Part shown: in pieces, positions 8,549 through 16,325 of the stretch
Numbering within the stretch: position 1 is the stretch's first letter
Layout of the letters: every line of letters starts with the position of its first letter
NCBI RefSeq assembly: GCF_030160235.1
Contig: NZ_BSNY01000055.1
Span: 207,358-271,357, forward strand
Length of the DNA stretch: 64,000 bases
Direction of reading: 5' to 3'
Source: Mesorhizobium huakuii
GTDB taxonomy: Bacteria; Pseudomonadota; Alphaproteobacteria; Rhizobiales; Rhizobiaceae
Program-made: the position numbers and the translations under genes
Notes under the pieces: generated by a model
Database searches by the model: none
Told to the model about the DNA's origin: nothing
Seen by the model: the letters and a program-made list of their open reading frames with translations, nothing else

Positions 8549-9298
8549 TCACAGCGCCGACAGTTTGAGTTCCACCCGTTCCGCCGGAAAGCGCGACTCC
8601 GAAAACTGGATCGGCTGGCCGTCCGGTGTGACATTGACGGCCACCGTGACCAGAACGATGGCGCCCGGCTGCAGGTCGAGGTCGGCAAGATCGGCCGCAT
8701 CGGCATGGCGCGCCGACAGCACGGTCGATTGCCTGAGATAATCATCTATGCCGAAGCGGGCCAGCGACGCGGTGATCGAACCAGTCTCTGCCATGGCCTT
8801 GTCGATGCCGGCAAAGCGCCTGGCATCGAACCAGCCGGCAGCACGCGACACGGGTCGTCCGTCGGCTTCGCCGCGTGTCTCCAATCTGATCACCTCGGCC
8901 CCCCTGGCCAGTCCAAGCCCCTCGGCGACGCGCGGGCTGGCCGGCTCGACCGACGAGGCAAGCAGCACGATATGGCGTTCCGAGGTCTGCCCTTGCAGGC
9001 CCGTTGAAAAGCGTGTGCGCGCGCCGATCGGATAGGACAGCCGCTTGCGTGACAAGACGAACGTGCCCCGCCCCTGCTCCGCCCGCAGCACCCCTTCCTG
9101 CACAAGCGCCGATATGGCGCTGCGCACCGTATGGCGATTGACGCCATAGCGCTCGGCGAGCGCCACCTCCGGCGGCAGCGCGGCGTTCTCGGCGAAATCG
9201 CCGGTGGCGATCGCCTGCAGGATCCTGTCGGCGATTTGCCGCCACAGGGAGACGCCGCTGCGCCGTTCGATGCTGTCGGCCTCCTGTCGTCCGATCAT
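8549..9298 (-). CDS. phnF: Phosphonate operon regulator PhnF (GntR/HutC type)
   Basis: 249 residues: N-terminal winged helix (about 15-80, ALPPEVALAERYGVNRHTVRSAI) and C-terminal UTRA effector domain (about 95-245), the HutC subfamily plan. It is divergent from phnG with 121 bp between starts, the classic position of PhnF, a repressor of C-P lyase genes. A palindrome at 9376-9395 is the likely operator. Assigned from domain plan plus synteny; the effector is unknown. Confidence 0.9.
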   Translation of the reverse strand: MIGRQEADSIERRSGVSLWRQIADRILQAIATGDFAENAALPPEVALAERYGVNRHTVRSAISALVQEGVLRAEQGRGTFVLSRKRLSYPIGARTRFSTGLQGQTSERHIVLLASSVEPASPRVAEGLGLARGAEVIRLETRGEADGRPVSRAAGWFDARRFAGIDKAMAETGSITASLARFGIDDYLRQSTVLSARHADAADLADLDLQPGAIVLVTVAVNVTPDGQPIQFSESRFPAERVELKLSAL

Positions 9299-9322
9299 GA
9301 ATTACCCCCGACCATCTGTCCC

Positions 9323-9340
9323 CTGTCATCCACCCGTCAT
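9323..9340 (+). promoter_or_regulatory. Pho box upstream of phnG
   Basis: CTGTCAT-CCAC-CCGTCAT matches the PhoB consensus CTGTCAT-N4-CTGTCAT with one mismatch. Possible -10 elements TAATAT (9355-9360) and TATAAT (9362-9367) lie downstream. It predicts phosphate-starvation activation of the phn operon. Confidence 0.7.
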
Positions 9341-9375
9341 GGACTCGCGCTACGTAATATGTATAATTTGTATAG

Positions 9376-9395
9376 TTGTCTATATCAATAGACAA
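9376..9395. promoter_or_regulatory. PhnF operator candidate
   Basis: Perfect 8-bp arms TTGTCTAT / ATAGACAA around ATCA, just downstream of the putative -10 and 24 bp before the phnG ATG. A second overlapping palindrome TATAG-TTGT-CTATA occupies 9371-9384. The position suits repression by the divergent PhnF. Confidence 0.6.
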
Positions 9396-9419
9396 ATTTA
9401 GCAAAGAGGAATACTGCCG

Positions 9420-9881
9420 ATGCGAGGACAGGAAGCCCGCGACCAGGCCGAACGCAAGGCCGCCATGGCGACGCTGGCGCAATCGAGCGGCGACGACATC
9501 GTCCGGCTCTGGAACGAGGCCGGCTTGCCTTCGCAAGCCGAACTGCTGCGCGGTCCCGAGACAGGACTGGTGACGTTGCGCGGCCGCATCGGCGGTGGCG
9601 GCGCACCGTTCAACGTCGGCGAGGCGACCGTCACCCGCGCCACCGTCCGGCTGCCGTCCGGACAGGTCGGCCATTGCTACGCACTTGGCCGCGACAAGCA
9701 GAAGGCGAAGCTGGCGGCGATAGCCGACGCGCTGTGGCAGGACCCTGCCCGCCGCGCCGAGATCGAGACCAGGCTGATCGTGCCTTTGAGGTCGGCGCTC
9801 GCCACTGCCCAGGAAAAACGCCGCGCCGAGACGGCGGCAACGAAGGTGGATTTCTTCACCATGGTTCGCGGAGAAGACTGA
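9420..9881 (+). CDS. phnG: C-P lyase subunit PhnG
   Basis: 153 residues, the usual PhnG length, with the conserved segment GEATVTRATVRLPSGQVGHCYALGRDKQKAKLAAIADAL split over residues 62-100. PhnG is part of the cytoplasmic PhnGHIJ core complex that, with PhnI, couples phosphonates to ribose of ATP. The start ATG has AGAGGA 9 bases upstream. Its stop overlaps the phnH start by 1 base. First gene of the operon after the Pho box. Confidence 0.95.
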   Translation: MRGQEARDQAERKAAMATLAQSSGDDIVRLWNEAGLPSQAELLRGPETGLVTLRGRIGGGGAPFNVGEATVTRATVRLPSGQVGHCYALGRDKQKAKLAAIADALWQDPARRAEIETRLIVPLRSALATAQEKRRAETAATKVDFFTMVRGED

Positions 9882-10492
9882 TGGATATCGCAGCGCAATC
9901 GATCGAGGGCGGCTTCGCCGATCCGGTCTTCAACGCCCAGACGGTGTTTCGCGCGGTCATGGACGCGATGGCGCGGCCAGGCAGCGTGCAGCCTCTCCCG
10001 GCCCTGGCCCGGCCGCCGGCGCCGCTCTCCGCAACCGCTGGCGCCGTGGCGCTGGCGTTGTGCGACAACGACACGCCGCTCTGGCTCGACCCGGCCCTGC
10101 ACGCCTCCGCCGCGATCGGCTCCTGGCTTGGTTTCCATACCGGCGCGCCGCTGGCCAACACACCCGCCGACGCGCATTTCGCCTTTGTCGCCACGCCAGC
10201 CGAGATGATGGCGCTCGACGGCTTTTCCCAGGGAACGCAGGACTATCCCGACCGGTCGACCACCCTGATCCTGCAGGTCAGCGACCTCGCTTCAGGCACT
10301 CCGTTGCTGCTGGAAGGCCCTGGCATCGAAACCAGCGCCACGATCGCTCCGGCGCAGACGCCGCGTCATTTCATCGAGCAGTGGAAGCAGAATATCCAGC
10401 GCTTTCCGCGCGGCGTCGACATCATCCTCGCCACCGCTGAAGGCATAGCCTGCCTGCCGCGCACCACGCGCATCAAGACGATGGAGGCTTGA
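9881..10492 (+). CDS. phnH: C-P lyase subunit PhnH
   Basis: 203 residues from the ATG that overlaps the phnG stop. Typical PhnH features are GGFADPVFNAQTVFRAVMDAMARPG at the N-terminus and the central LCDNDTPLWLDP motif. PhnH is a dimeric, PLP-transferase-like fold without known catalysis, required in the PhnGHIJ core. It is followed two bases later by phnI. Confidence 0.95.
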   Translation: MDIAAQSIEGGFADPVFNAQTVFRAVMDAMARPGSVQPLPALARPPAPLSATAGAVALALCDNDTPLWLDPALHASAAIGSWLGFHTGAPLANTPADAHFAFVATPAEMMALDGFSQGTQDYPDRSTTLILQVSDLASGTPLLLEGPGIETSATIAPAQTPRHFIEQWKQNIQRFPRGVDIILATAEGIACLPRTTRIKTMEA

Positions 10493-10494
10493 AG

Positions 10495-11607
10495 ATGTAT
10501 GTCGCTGTAAAAGGTGGCGAAGCCGCAATCGCCAACGCCCACAGCCTGCTTGCCGATCGCCGGCGCGGCGACCGTTCGGTGCCGGCACTGCGCCTCGACC
10601 AGATCGTCGAGCAGCTGGCGCTCGGCGTAGACCGGGTGATGAGCGAAGGCTCGCTCTACGACAGGGAGCTCGCCGCACTCGCCATCGTCCAGGCGCGCGG
10701 CGACATGATCGAGGCGATCTTCCTGGTGCGCGCCTATCGCACCACGCTGCCGCGCTTCGGCTACAGCAAGCCGATCGACACCGGCGCAATGCTGGTCGAG
10801 CGGCGCGTGTCGGCGACCTACAAGGATCTGCCGGGCGGCCAGTTGCTCGGCCCGACCTTCGACTACACGCACCGGCTGCTCGACCCCGAACTTGCCGCCG
10901 GCGCCGATGTCGCCGAACCCTTGCAGCGCGAGACGGAAGCGCAGGCCATGCCACGCGTCTCGGCGATCCTCGCCCGCGAAGGCCTGATCGAACCCGATGG
11001 CGAGATGCCGCAGGACCATGTCCCGGGCGACATCACCCGCGAGCCGCTGGAATTCCCGATGGCGCGCGACATCCGCCTGCAGGCACTGTCGCGTGGCGAT
11101 GAGGGTTTTCTCCTGGCGCTCGGCTACTCAACCCAGCGCGGCTATGCCCGCAACCATCCTTTTGTCGGCGAAATCCGCATTGGCGAGGTCGAGCTGGAAC
11201 TCGATGTCCCCGAACTGCCCTTCGCAGCCCCCCTTGGCACGGTGCGGGTCACCGAATGCCAGATGGTCAACCAGTTCAAGGGCTCGGCCAAGGCGCCGCC
11301 GCAGTTCACCCGCGGCTACGGCCTGGTCTTCGGCCAGAGCGAGCGCAAGGCGATGGCCATGGCGCTCTGCGACCGGGCGCTGCGCGCCTCCGAGCTCGGC
11401 GAGGACATTGTCGCCGCCGCCCAGGACGAGGAGTTCGTCATCTCGCATTCCGATAATGTCCAGGCGACCGGTTTCGTCGAGCATCTGAAGCTACCGCACT
11501 ATGTCGACTTCCAGGCCGAGCTCGACCTCGTGCGCCGCATGCGCGCCGAATATGAGGCCCGCGAAAACCCCACCAGGGTGGAAGAAAAGCGGGAGGCCGC
11601 GGAATGA
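10495..11607 (+). CDS. phnI: C-P lyase subunit PhnI (nucleosidase/ribosyl-phosphonate transferase)
   Basis: 370 residues starting MYVAVKGGEAAI, the canonical PhnI N-terminus. PhnI, with PhnG, H and L, displaces adenine from ATP by phosphonate to give 5-triphosphoribosyl-1-phosphonate. The ATG at 10495 is two bases after the phnH stop; an in-frame TTG six bases earlier is unlikely to be used because it overlaps phnH. The stop overlaps the fosX ATG by 4 bp, implying coupling. Confidence 0.95.
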   Translation: MYVAVKGGEAAIANAHSLLADRRRGDRSVPALRLDQIVEQLALGVDRVMSEGSLYDRELAALAIVQARGDMIEAIFLVRAYRTTLPRFGYSKPIDTGAMLVERRVSATYKDLPGGQLLGPTFDYTHRLLDPELAAGADVAEPLQRETEAQAMPRVSAILAREGLIEPDGEMPQDHVPGDITREPLEFPMARDIRLQALSRGDEGFLLALGYSTQRGYARNHPFVGEIRIGEVELELDVPELPFAAPLGTVRVTECQMVNQFKGSAKAPPQFTRGYGLVFGQSERKAMAMALCDRALRASELGEDIVAAAQDEEFVISHSDNVQATGFVEHLKLPHYVDFQAELDLVRRMRAEYEARENPTRVEEKREAAE

Positions 11608-12023
11608 TCGAAGGCCTGTCCCACATGACCTTCATCGTCCGCGACCTTGAGCGGATGACAAGGATACTCGAGGGCGTCTTCGACGCCCGCGAGGTCTATG
11701 CCAGCGACGCCGCGCAGTTTTCGCTGTCGCGCGAAAAATTCTTCCTGATCGGCGACCTCTGGATCGCCATCATGGAGGGCGAGAAGCTGCCCGAGCGCAG
11801 CTACAACCACATCGCCTTCAAGATCGATGACGCCGATTTCGACCGCTACGCCGAGCGCGTCGGCAGGCTAGGCCTCGACATGCGCCCACCACGTCCGCGC
11901 GTCGAGGGTGAAGGCCGCTCGATCTATTTCTACGACGACGACAACCACATGTTCGAACTGCACACCGGCACGCTCAATGAGCGGCTGGCGCGCTATGCCA
12001 AGGGGTTGGAGGCTGCGCAATGA
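11604..12023 (+). CDS. fosX: FosX-type glyoxalase-fold enzyme (fosfomycin epoxide hydrolase-like) in the phn operon
   Basis: 139 residues of the vicinal-oxygen-chelate fold. The manganese ligands of FosX are at expected numbers: His7, His69 and Glu118, with the general base Glu44. FosX hydrolyses the fosfomycin epoxide. From memory, the M. loti protein inside a phn operon has been studied and has weak, promiscuous fosfomycin activity, suggesting a native role in phosphonate catabolism. It overlaps phnI by 4 bp and is followed by an antisense small gene. Family secure; physiological substrate open. Confidence 0.88.
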   Translation: MIEGLSHMTFIVRDLERMTRILEGVFDAREVYASDAAQFSLSREKFFLIGDLWIAIMEGEKLPERSYNHIAFKIDDADFDRYAERVGRLGLDMRPPRPRVEGEGRSIYFYDDDNHMFELHTGTLNERLARYAKGLEAAQ

Positions 12024-12025
12024 AC

Positions 12026-12232
12026 TTAGTGCCCGTCCCCGTGGCCGCCACCGTCGTGGGAATGACCGCCATGGCTATCATACCCGGAGTAGCCGCCACC
12101 TCCGACGCCCATGGATTCACCTTGAGAGCCCTCTTTGGGAGCGGGAAAAACCATGCGCCGAAGGAAAAAGAGAACGACGCCGGCGAACACCACCAGCACA
12201 ATTCCGAGATGCATCCATCCGGTCGAGTTCAT
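12026..12232 (-). CDS. Small Gly/His-rich single-pass membrane protein, antisense within phn operon
   Basis: 68 residues from an ATG at 12232 preceded by an AGGGG element about 9 bases upstream. It has one clear transmembrane helix (HLGIVLVVFAGVVLFF, about 8-23), then Arg-Arg, then a Gly/Ser/Tyr/His-rich tail ending GGHSHDGGGHGDGH, which could bind metal. It lies between fosX and phnJ on the opposite strand and starts 65 bp from the phnJ start. I do not recognise a family. Reality is supported by the coherent membrane-protein composition; the opposing plus-strand frame lacks such structure. An in-frame start at 12268 would add 12 residues. Confidence 0.6.
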   Translation of the reverse strand: MNSTGWMHLGIVLVVFAGVVLFFLRRMVFPAPKEGSQGESMGVGGGGYSGYDSHGGHSHDGGGHGDGH

Positions 12233-12297
12233 CTGAATTCGCCCCTGTTTCCGCGTCCTGGACGCCAATTCGATAGCACAAAGCGGATGTGATCACC

Positions 12298-13197
12298 ATG
12301 ACCGACATCGCCACCTACAACTTCGCCTATCTCGACGAGCAGACCAAAAGGATGATCCGTCGGGCGATCCTCAAGGGCATCGCCATTCCCGGCTACCAGG
12401 TGCCCTTCGCCTCGCGCGAAATGCCGATGCCCTATGGCTGGGGCACCGGTGGCGTCCAGGTCACCGCCTCGATCATCGGCCCCGATGACGTGCTGAAGGT
12501 CATCGACCAGGGCGCCGACGACACCACCAACGCGGTATCGATCCGCGCCTTCTTCAAGAAGGTCGCCAATGTCGCCGTCACCACCGATACCGCCAGCGCC
12601 ACCATCATCCAGACCCGCCACCGCATCCCCGAACATCCGCTGACCGCGGGCCAGGTGCTGGTCTACCAGGTGCCAATCCCCGAGCCGCTGCGCTTCCTCG
12701 AACCGCGCGAGACCGAGACGCGCAAAATGCATGCGCTGGAGGAGTATGGCCTCATGCATGTGAAGCTCTATGAGGACATCGCCAAGCACGGCCGCATCGC
12801 CACGACCTATGCCTATCCGGTCAAGGTCGAGGGCCGCTATGTGATGGACCCCTCGCCGACGCCGAAATTCGACAATCCCAAGATGCACCGCTCGCCGGCG
12901 CTGCAGCTGTTCGGCGCCGGACGCGAGAAGCGCATCTATGCGGTGCCCCCCTTCACCGATGTCGTCAGCCTCGACTTCGAGGACCATCCGTTCGAGGTGC
13001 AGACCTTCGACCAGCCCTGCGCACTGTGCGCGGCCGAAAATGTCTATCTCGACGAGGTCATCCTCGACGACCATGGCGGCCACATGTTCGTCTGCTCCGA
13101 CACCGACCATTGCGAGAAGCGGCGTGAAGAGGGCCATCGCGGCCATCTTGCTCCGGAAATCCATCTTGCTTCCGAAAAAATGGAGCCGGCACAATGA
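12298..13197 (+). CDS. phnJ: Carbon-phosphorus lyase PhnJ (radical SAM)
   Basis: 299 residues. The four cysteines known from E. coli PhnJ are present at identical numbers, Cys241, Cys244, Cys266 and Cys272 (CALC ... CSDTDHC), and Gly32, the proposed glycyl radical site, lies in PGYQVPF. PhnJ binds a 4Fe-4S cluster and S-adenosylmethionine and cleaves the C-P bond of 5-phosphoribosyl-1-phosphonate. The ATG at 12298 is chosen over a GTG nine bases upstream because it matches the family N-terminus. The 274-bp gap after fosX, holding the antisense gene, is unusual; phnI and phnJ are adjacent in most operons. The stop overlaps phnK. Confidence 0.96.
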   Translation: MTDIATYNFAYLDEQTKRMIRRAILKGIAIPGYQVPFASREMPMPYGWGTGGVQVTASIIGPDDVLKVIDQGADDTTNAVSIRAFFKKVANVAVTTDTASATIIQTRHRIPEHPLTAGQVLVYQVPIPEPLRFLEPRETETRKMHALEEYGLMHVKLYEDIAKHGRIATTYAYPVKVEGRYVMDPSPTPKFDNPKMHRSPALQLFGAGREKRIYAVPPFTDVVSLDFEDHPFEVQTFDQPCALCAAENVYLDEVILDDHGGHMFVCSDTDHCEKRREEGHRGHLAPEIHLASEKMEPAQ

Positions 13198-13970
13198 CCG
13201 ACGAACCGCTGCTGCGCGTCTCGGCGCTCTCCAAATTCTACGGGTCGCGCGTCGGCTGCGACAACGTCTCCTTCGACCTCTGGCCGGGCGAAGTCCTGGC
13301 AGTCGTTGGCGAATCCGGCTCCGGCAAGACGACGCTGCTCAACTGCCTGTCGACGCGGCTGCTGCCTTCGTCGGGCACCGCCAGCTACCGCATGCGCGAC
13401 GGCCAGTTCCGCGAGCTCTACCGCATGAGCGAGGCCGAGCGCCGCTTCCTGATGCGCACCGACTGGGGCTTTGTCCACCAGAACCCGGCCGACGGCCTGC
13501 GCATGACGGTGTCTGCCGGCGCCAATGTCGGCGAACGGCTGATGGCGGTGGGCGACCGCCACTATGGCAAGATCCGCGCCACGGCGGTCGACTGGCTGTC
13601 GCGCGTCGAGATCGAGCAAGACCGTATCGACGACGAGCCACGTGCCTTTTCCGGTGGCATGCGCCAGCGCCTGCAGATCGCCCGCAACCTCGTCACCGGA
13701 CCACGGCTGGTGTTCATGGATGAGCCGACCGGCGGCCTCGACGTGTCGGTGCAGGCGCGCCTGCTCGACCTGTTGCGCGGGCTGGTCACCGATCTCGGCC
13801 TCGCCGCCATCGTCGTCACCCACGATCTCGCCGTGGCCCGCCTGCTGTCGCAGCGCATGATGGTCATGAAGGACGGCCGCGTCGTCGAAAGCGGTCTCAC
13901 CGACCGCGTGCTCGACGACCCGCGCGCGCCCTATACGCAGCTTCTCGTTTCCTCGATCCTTCAGGTGTAA
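13194..13970 (+). CDS. phnK: C-P lyase ATP-binding protein PhnK
   Basis: 258-residue ABC-type ATPase with Walker A GESGSGKTT, signature FSGGMRQRLQ and Walker B LVFMDEPTGGLDVS. PhnK binds the PhnGHIJ core rather than a permease. It starts 4 bp inside phnJ and ends two bases before phnL. Similar to dipeptide-type ATPases, so synteny decides the name. Confidence 0.93.
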   Translation: MTDEPLLRVSALSKFYGSRVGCDNVSFDLWPGEVLAVVGESGSGKTTLLNCLSTRLLPSSGTASYRMRDGQFRELYRMSEAERRFLMRTDWGFVHQNPADGLRMTVSAGANVGERLMAVGDRHYGKIRATAVDWLSRVEIEQDRIDDEPRAFSGGMRQRLQIARNLVTGPRLVFMDEPTGGLDVSVQARLLDLLRGLVTDLGLAAIVVTHDLAVARLLSQRMMVMKDGRVVESGLTDRVLDDPRAPYTQLLVSSILQV

Positions 13971-13972
13971 CC

Positions 13973-14680
13973 ATGCCGACGCCACTCGTTGTCTCCGACG
14001 TCGCAAAAAGCTTCACCATGCATCTGCGCGACGGCATCAAGCTGCCCGTCGTCGCCGGCGTCTCGTTCTCGATCAAGGCGAGCGAGTGCACCGTGCTCGG
14101 CGGTCCGTCCGGGGCCGGCAAGAGTTCGATCCTGAAGATGCTCTACGGCAACTATGCCGTCGACGAGGGCCAGATCATCGTCAGGCACGAGGACGGGTTG
14201 ATCGACCTCGCCAATGCCAGCCCGCGCACCGTGCTTGCCGTTCGCCGGCAAACGATCGGCTATGTCAGCCAGTTCCTGCGCACCGTGCCGCGCGTCTCGG
14301 CGCTCGACGTTGTCGCCGAACCGCTGGTCGAGCGCGGCGAGGAGCGCGAGGTTGCACGCGGCAAGGCACGCGCCCTGCTTTCGCAGCTCAATTTGCCGGA
14401 AAGACTCTGGGCACTGCCGCCGGCGACCTTCTCTGGCGGTGAGCAGCAGCGCGTCAACATCGCGCGCGGTTTCATCACCGAGCACCCGATCCTGCTGCTC
14501 GACGAGCCGACCGCCTCGCTCGACGCCGCCAACCGCGACGTGGTGATCGAACTCATCGCCGCCAAGAAGGCGGCCGGTGTCGCCCTGCTCGGCATCTTCC
14601 ACGATCATGATGTGCGCGAGGCGGTAGCCGACCGCATCATCGACGTCACCGCTTTTGCTCCAGGAAAACTCGCCGCATGA
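13973..14680 (+). CDS. phnL: C-P lyase ATP-binding protein PhnL
   Basis: 235-residue ABC ATPase with Walker [10 protein letters not shown], signature [10 protein letters not shown] and Walker [13 protein letters not shown]. PhnL is needed for the ribosylation step with PhnGHI and associates with PhnK on the core complex. Overlaps the next gene by 4 bp. Confidence 0.94.
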   Translation: MPTPLVVSDVAKSFTMHLRDGIKLPVVAGVSFSIKASECTVLGGPSGAGKSSILKMLYGNYAVDEGQIIVRHEDGLIDLANASPRTVLAVRRQTIGYVSQFLRTVPRVSALDVVAEPLVERGEEREVARGKARALLSQLNLPERLWALPPATFSGGEQQRVNIARGFITEHPILLLDEPTASLDAANRDVVIELIAAKKAAGVALLGIFHDHDVREAVADRIIDVTAFAPGKLAA

Positions 14681-15294
14681 CCAGGAAATTGTCGGAGGCG
14701 CCGCTGGTTCACCCGACGGCGGAGGTGCACAATTCGAGGCTCGGCCGCTGGACCGAGATCGCCGACCGCAGCCGGGTTTCGGAAAGTGAACTCGGCGACT
14801 ATTCCTACATGATGCAGGATTGCTCCGTCTGGTGCGCGACAATCGGCAAGTTCGCCAACATCGCGGCAAGCGTGCGCCTCAACGCCACCAACCATCCGAC
14901 CTGGCGGCCGACGCTGCACCACTTCACCTACCGCGCCTCTGACTATTGGGACGACGCCGAGCACGAGAGCGAATTCTTCGCCCAGCGCCGCGCCAAGCGC
15001 GTCACCATCGGCCACGACACCTGGCTCGGTCACGGCTCGACCGTCCTGCCCGGCGTCACTGTCGGCGATGGCGCGGCTGTCGGCGCCGGCGCCGTGGTCT
15101 CCAAGGATGTCGCGCCCTACACCATCGTCGCCGGCGTGCCGGCCAGGCCGATCCGCGAACGCTTCGACCGCCGCACCGCCGAACGCTACCAGGCACTTGC
15201 CTGGTGGGACTGGGACCACGCACGGCTGCGCGCTTCGCTCGAGGATTTTCGCGAGCTGTCGGCGGAGGCCTTCCTGGAGAAATACGAGGGATAG
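14677..15294 (+). CDS. Hexapeptide-repeat acyltransferase of phosphonate operons
   Basis: 205 residues with left-handed beta-helix repeats and the xenobiotic-acetyltransferase ending ([37 protein letters not shown], residues about 109-145, then [13 protein letters not shown]). It belongs to a hexapeptide transferase group that occurs mainly in phn operons (phosphonate-associated family in TIGRFAM, as I recall). It may acetylate aminoalkylphosphonates in place of PhnO, which is a different (GNAT) fold. Overlap with phnL indicates co-expression. Function inferred. Confidence 0.82.
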   Translation: MTRKLSEAPLVHPTAEVHNSRLGRWTEIADRSRVSESELGDYSYMMQDCSVWCATIGKFANIAASVRLNATNHPTWRPTLHHFTYRASDYWDDAEHESEFFAQRRAKRVTIGHDTWLGHGSTVLPGVTVGDGAAVGAGAVVSKDVAPYTIVAGVPARPIRERFDRRTAERYQALAWWDWDHARLRASLEDFRELSAEAFLEKYEG

Positions 15295-15380
15295 TTCCTC
15301 ACATCATCGTCATAAGCGAGCCTGTTCATATCCCTGACACAGGACTCGGACAGGACGCCATCTCCCCCAAGGAGATCGCC

Positions 15381-16091
15381 ATGCTCGACACCGTCAGACC
15401 CTCGCTCGCCGGATTCTTTGCCGGCTCCAACCCGACCCCGCCCCCGCATCTCGGCACGCGCTACGACACTTCAGGCAATTTCCTGACCGAGCCCGGCAAC
15501 ACGGTCGTCAGCCATCTCGTCAGCGGCTCGCCCTCCGAAGCCGTGGTGCTTGCGGTGCGCGAGAAGATGCTGGCGATGCCCGACGCCGACCGGCTCGCCT
15601 TCACGCCCGTTTCCAGCCTGCATATGACGCTGTTCCAAGGCATCATCGAATATCGCCGCCGCTTGCCCTTCTGGCCGCAGGATGTGCCGCTCGACACCAG
15701 CATCGACGCGATGACCCGCCTCTATCTGGAGCGTCTGAAGACTTTCGAAGGCTTCGGTCCGTTCAACATCAAGGTGGTCGAGGTCGTGCCGACCGGCCTC
15801 ACCGTTGCCGGCGCGACCGACGAGGACGTGCGCATCATGCGCCAATGGCGCGATGCGCTGGCGGTGCCGTTCGGCTACAGGCACCCCGATCACGACAGGT
15901 ACGTCTTCCACATCACCTTCGCCTATCAGATCCAGCGCCTTGCCGACGACCGCGCCGCCGCGTGGCAGGCCCTGTTCGACGATTGCCTGGCGCTTTTCGC
16001 AAGGCGGGCCCCGGTGATCGAGATCAAGGCGCCCGCCTTCTGCGCATTCCGCGACATGAAGCATTTCGAGGAATTGCTGGTGCTCGGCTGA
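15381..16091 (+). CDS. DUF1868 protein with 2H-phosphoesterase signature
   Basis: 236 residues from an ATG preceded by AAGGAGA, a strong ribosome site. Two HxT motifs lie 96 residues apart (His81-Met-Thr83 and His177-Ile-Thr179), the hallmark of 2H phosphoesterases, which act on cyclic or linear phosphodiesters such as 2',3'-cyclic phosphates. Resembles the DUF1868 family. It sits between the acetyltransferase and phnC. A different 2H-like family, DUF1045, is known from other phn operons. A role on the cyclic ribose phosphate made by C-P lyase is attractive because no phnP is seen, but this is inference. Confidence 0.75.
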   Translation: MLDTVRPSLAGFFAGSNPTPPPHLGTRYDTSGNFLTEPGNTVVSHLVSGSPSEAVVLAVREKMLAMPDADRLAFTPVSSLHMTLFQGIIEYRRRLPFWPQDVPLDTSIDAMTRLYLERLKTFEGFGPFNIKVVEVVPTGLTVAGATDEDVRIMRQWRDALAVPFGYRHPDHDRYVFHITFAYQIQRLADDRAAAWQALFDDCLALFARRAPVIEIKAPAFCAFRDMKHFEELLVLG

Positions 16092-16108
16092 TCGCCGGCA
16101 AGGCGCCA

Positions 16109-16213
16109 ATGCATGTCGCCCGAAAAGCGGCCCCGGTTTTGGGAGAACGACATGCATGAAAACAAAGACCTGAAGCGCGTCGCATGAATTGGTCTCAGCG
16201 CGACGCGCTTCAG
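16109..16213. repeat. Rhizobial intergenic mosaic repeat, two palindromes
   Basis: Outer palindrome ATGCATGTCG (16109-16118) / CGACATGCAT (16148-16157) encloses CGAAAA...TTTT; a second palindrome CTGAAGCGCGTCGC (16170-16183) / GCGACGCGCTTCAG (16200-16213) follows. I recognise the pair as a recurrent Mesorhizobium intergenic element. It separates the DUF1868 gene from phnC. Confidence 0.7.
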
Positions 16214-16229
16214 TCGTCGCGCCTGTGGA

Positions 16230-16258
16230 GCGTAACAAAACTGACATGCTGGCGACAC
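16230..16258 (+). promoter_or_regulatory. Weak Pho-box-like repeats upstream of phnC
   Basis: Three 7-mers at 11-bp period: GCGTAAC, CTGACAT (6 of 7 to consensus), GCGACAC, with AAAA and GCTG spacers, 68 bp before the phnC ATG. This suggests a separate PhoB-dependent promoter for phnCDE after the repeat. Confidence 0.35.
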
Positions 16259-16325
16259 GGCAGGTTCATGTGGCTGCGCTAGGCGAGTGCCTGACGATCA
16301 ACAAGGTCGGGACTGGAACCTGCTT

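Noticed and set aside
11604-12023. Acquired antibiotic-resistance cassette (fosfomycin)
   Set aside because: The gene overlaps phnI, has no flanking mobile element, and fits the operon; it is a native pathway gene.
12020-12292. Plus-strand 90-codon frame overlapping the fosX stop (ATGA)
   Set aside because: The coupling looks attractive, but the product has no coherent structure, while the opposite strand encodes a clear membrane protein in the same place.
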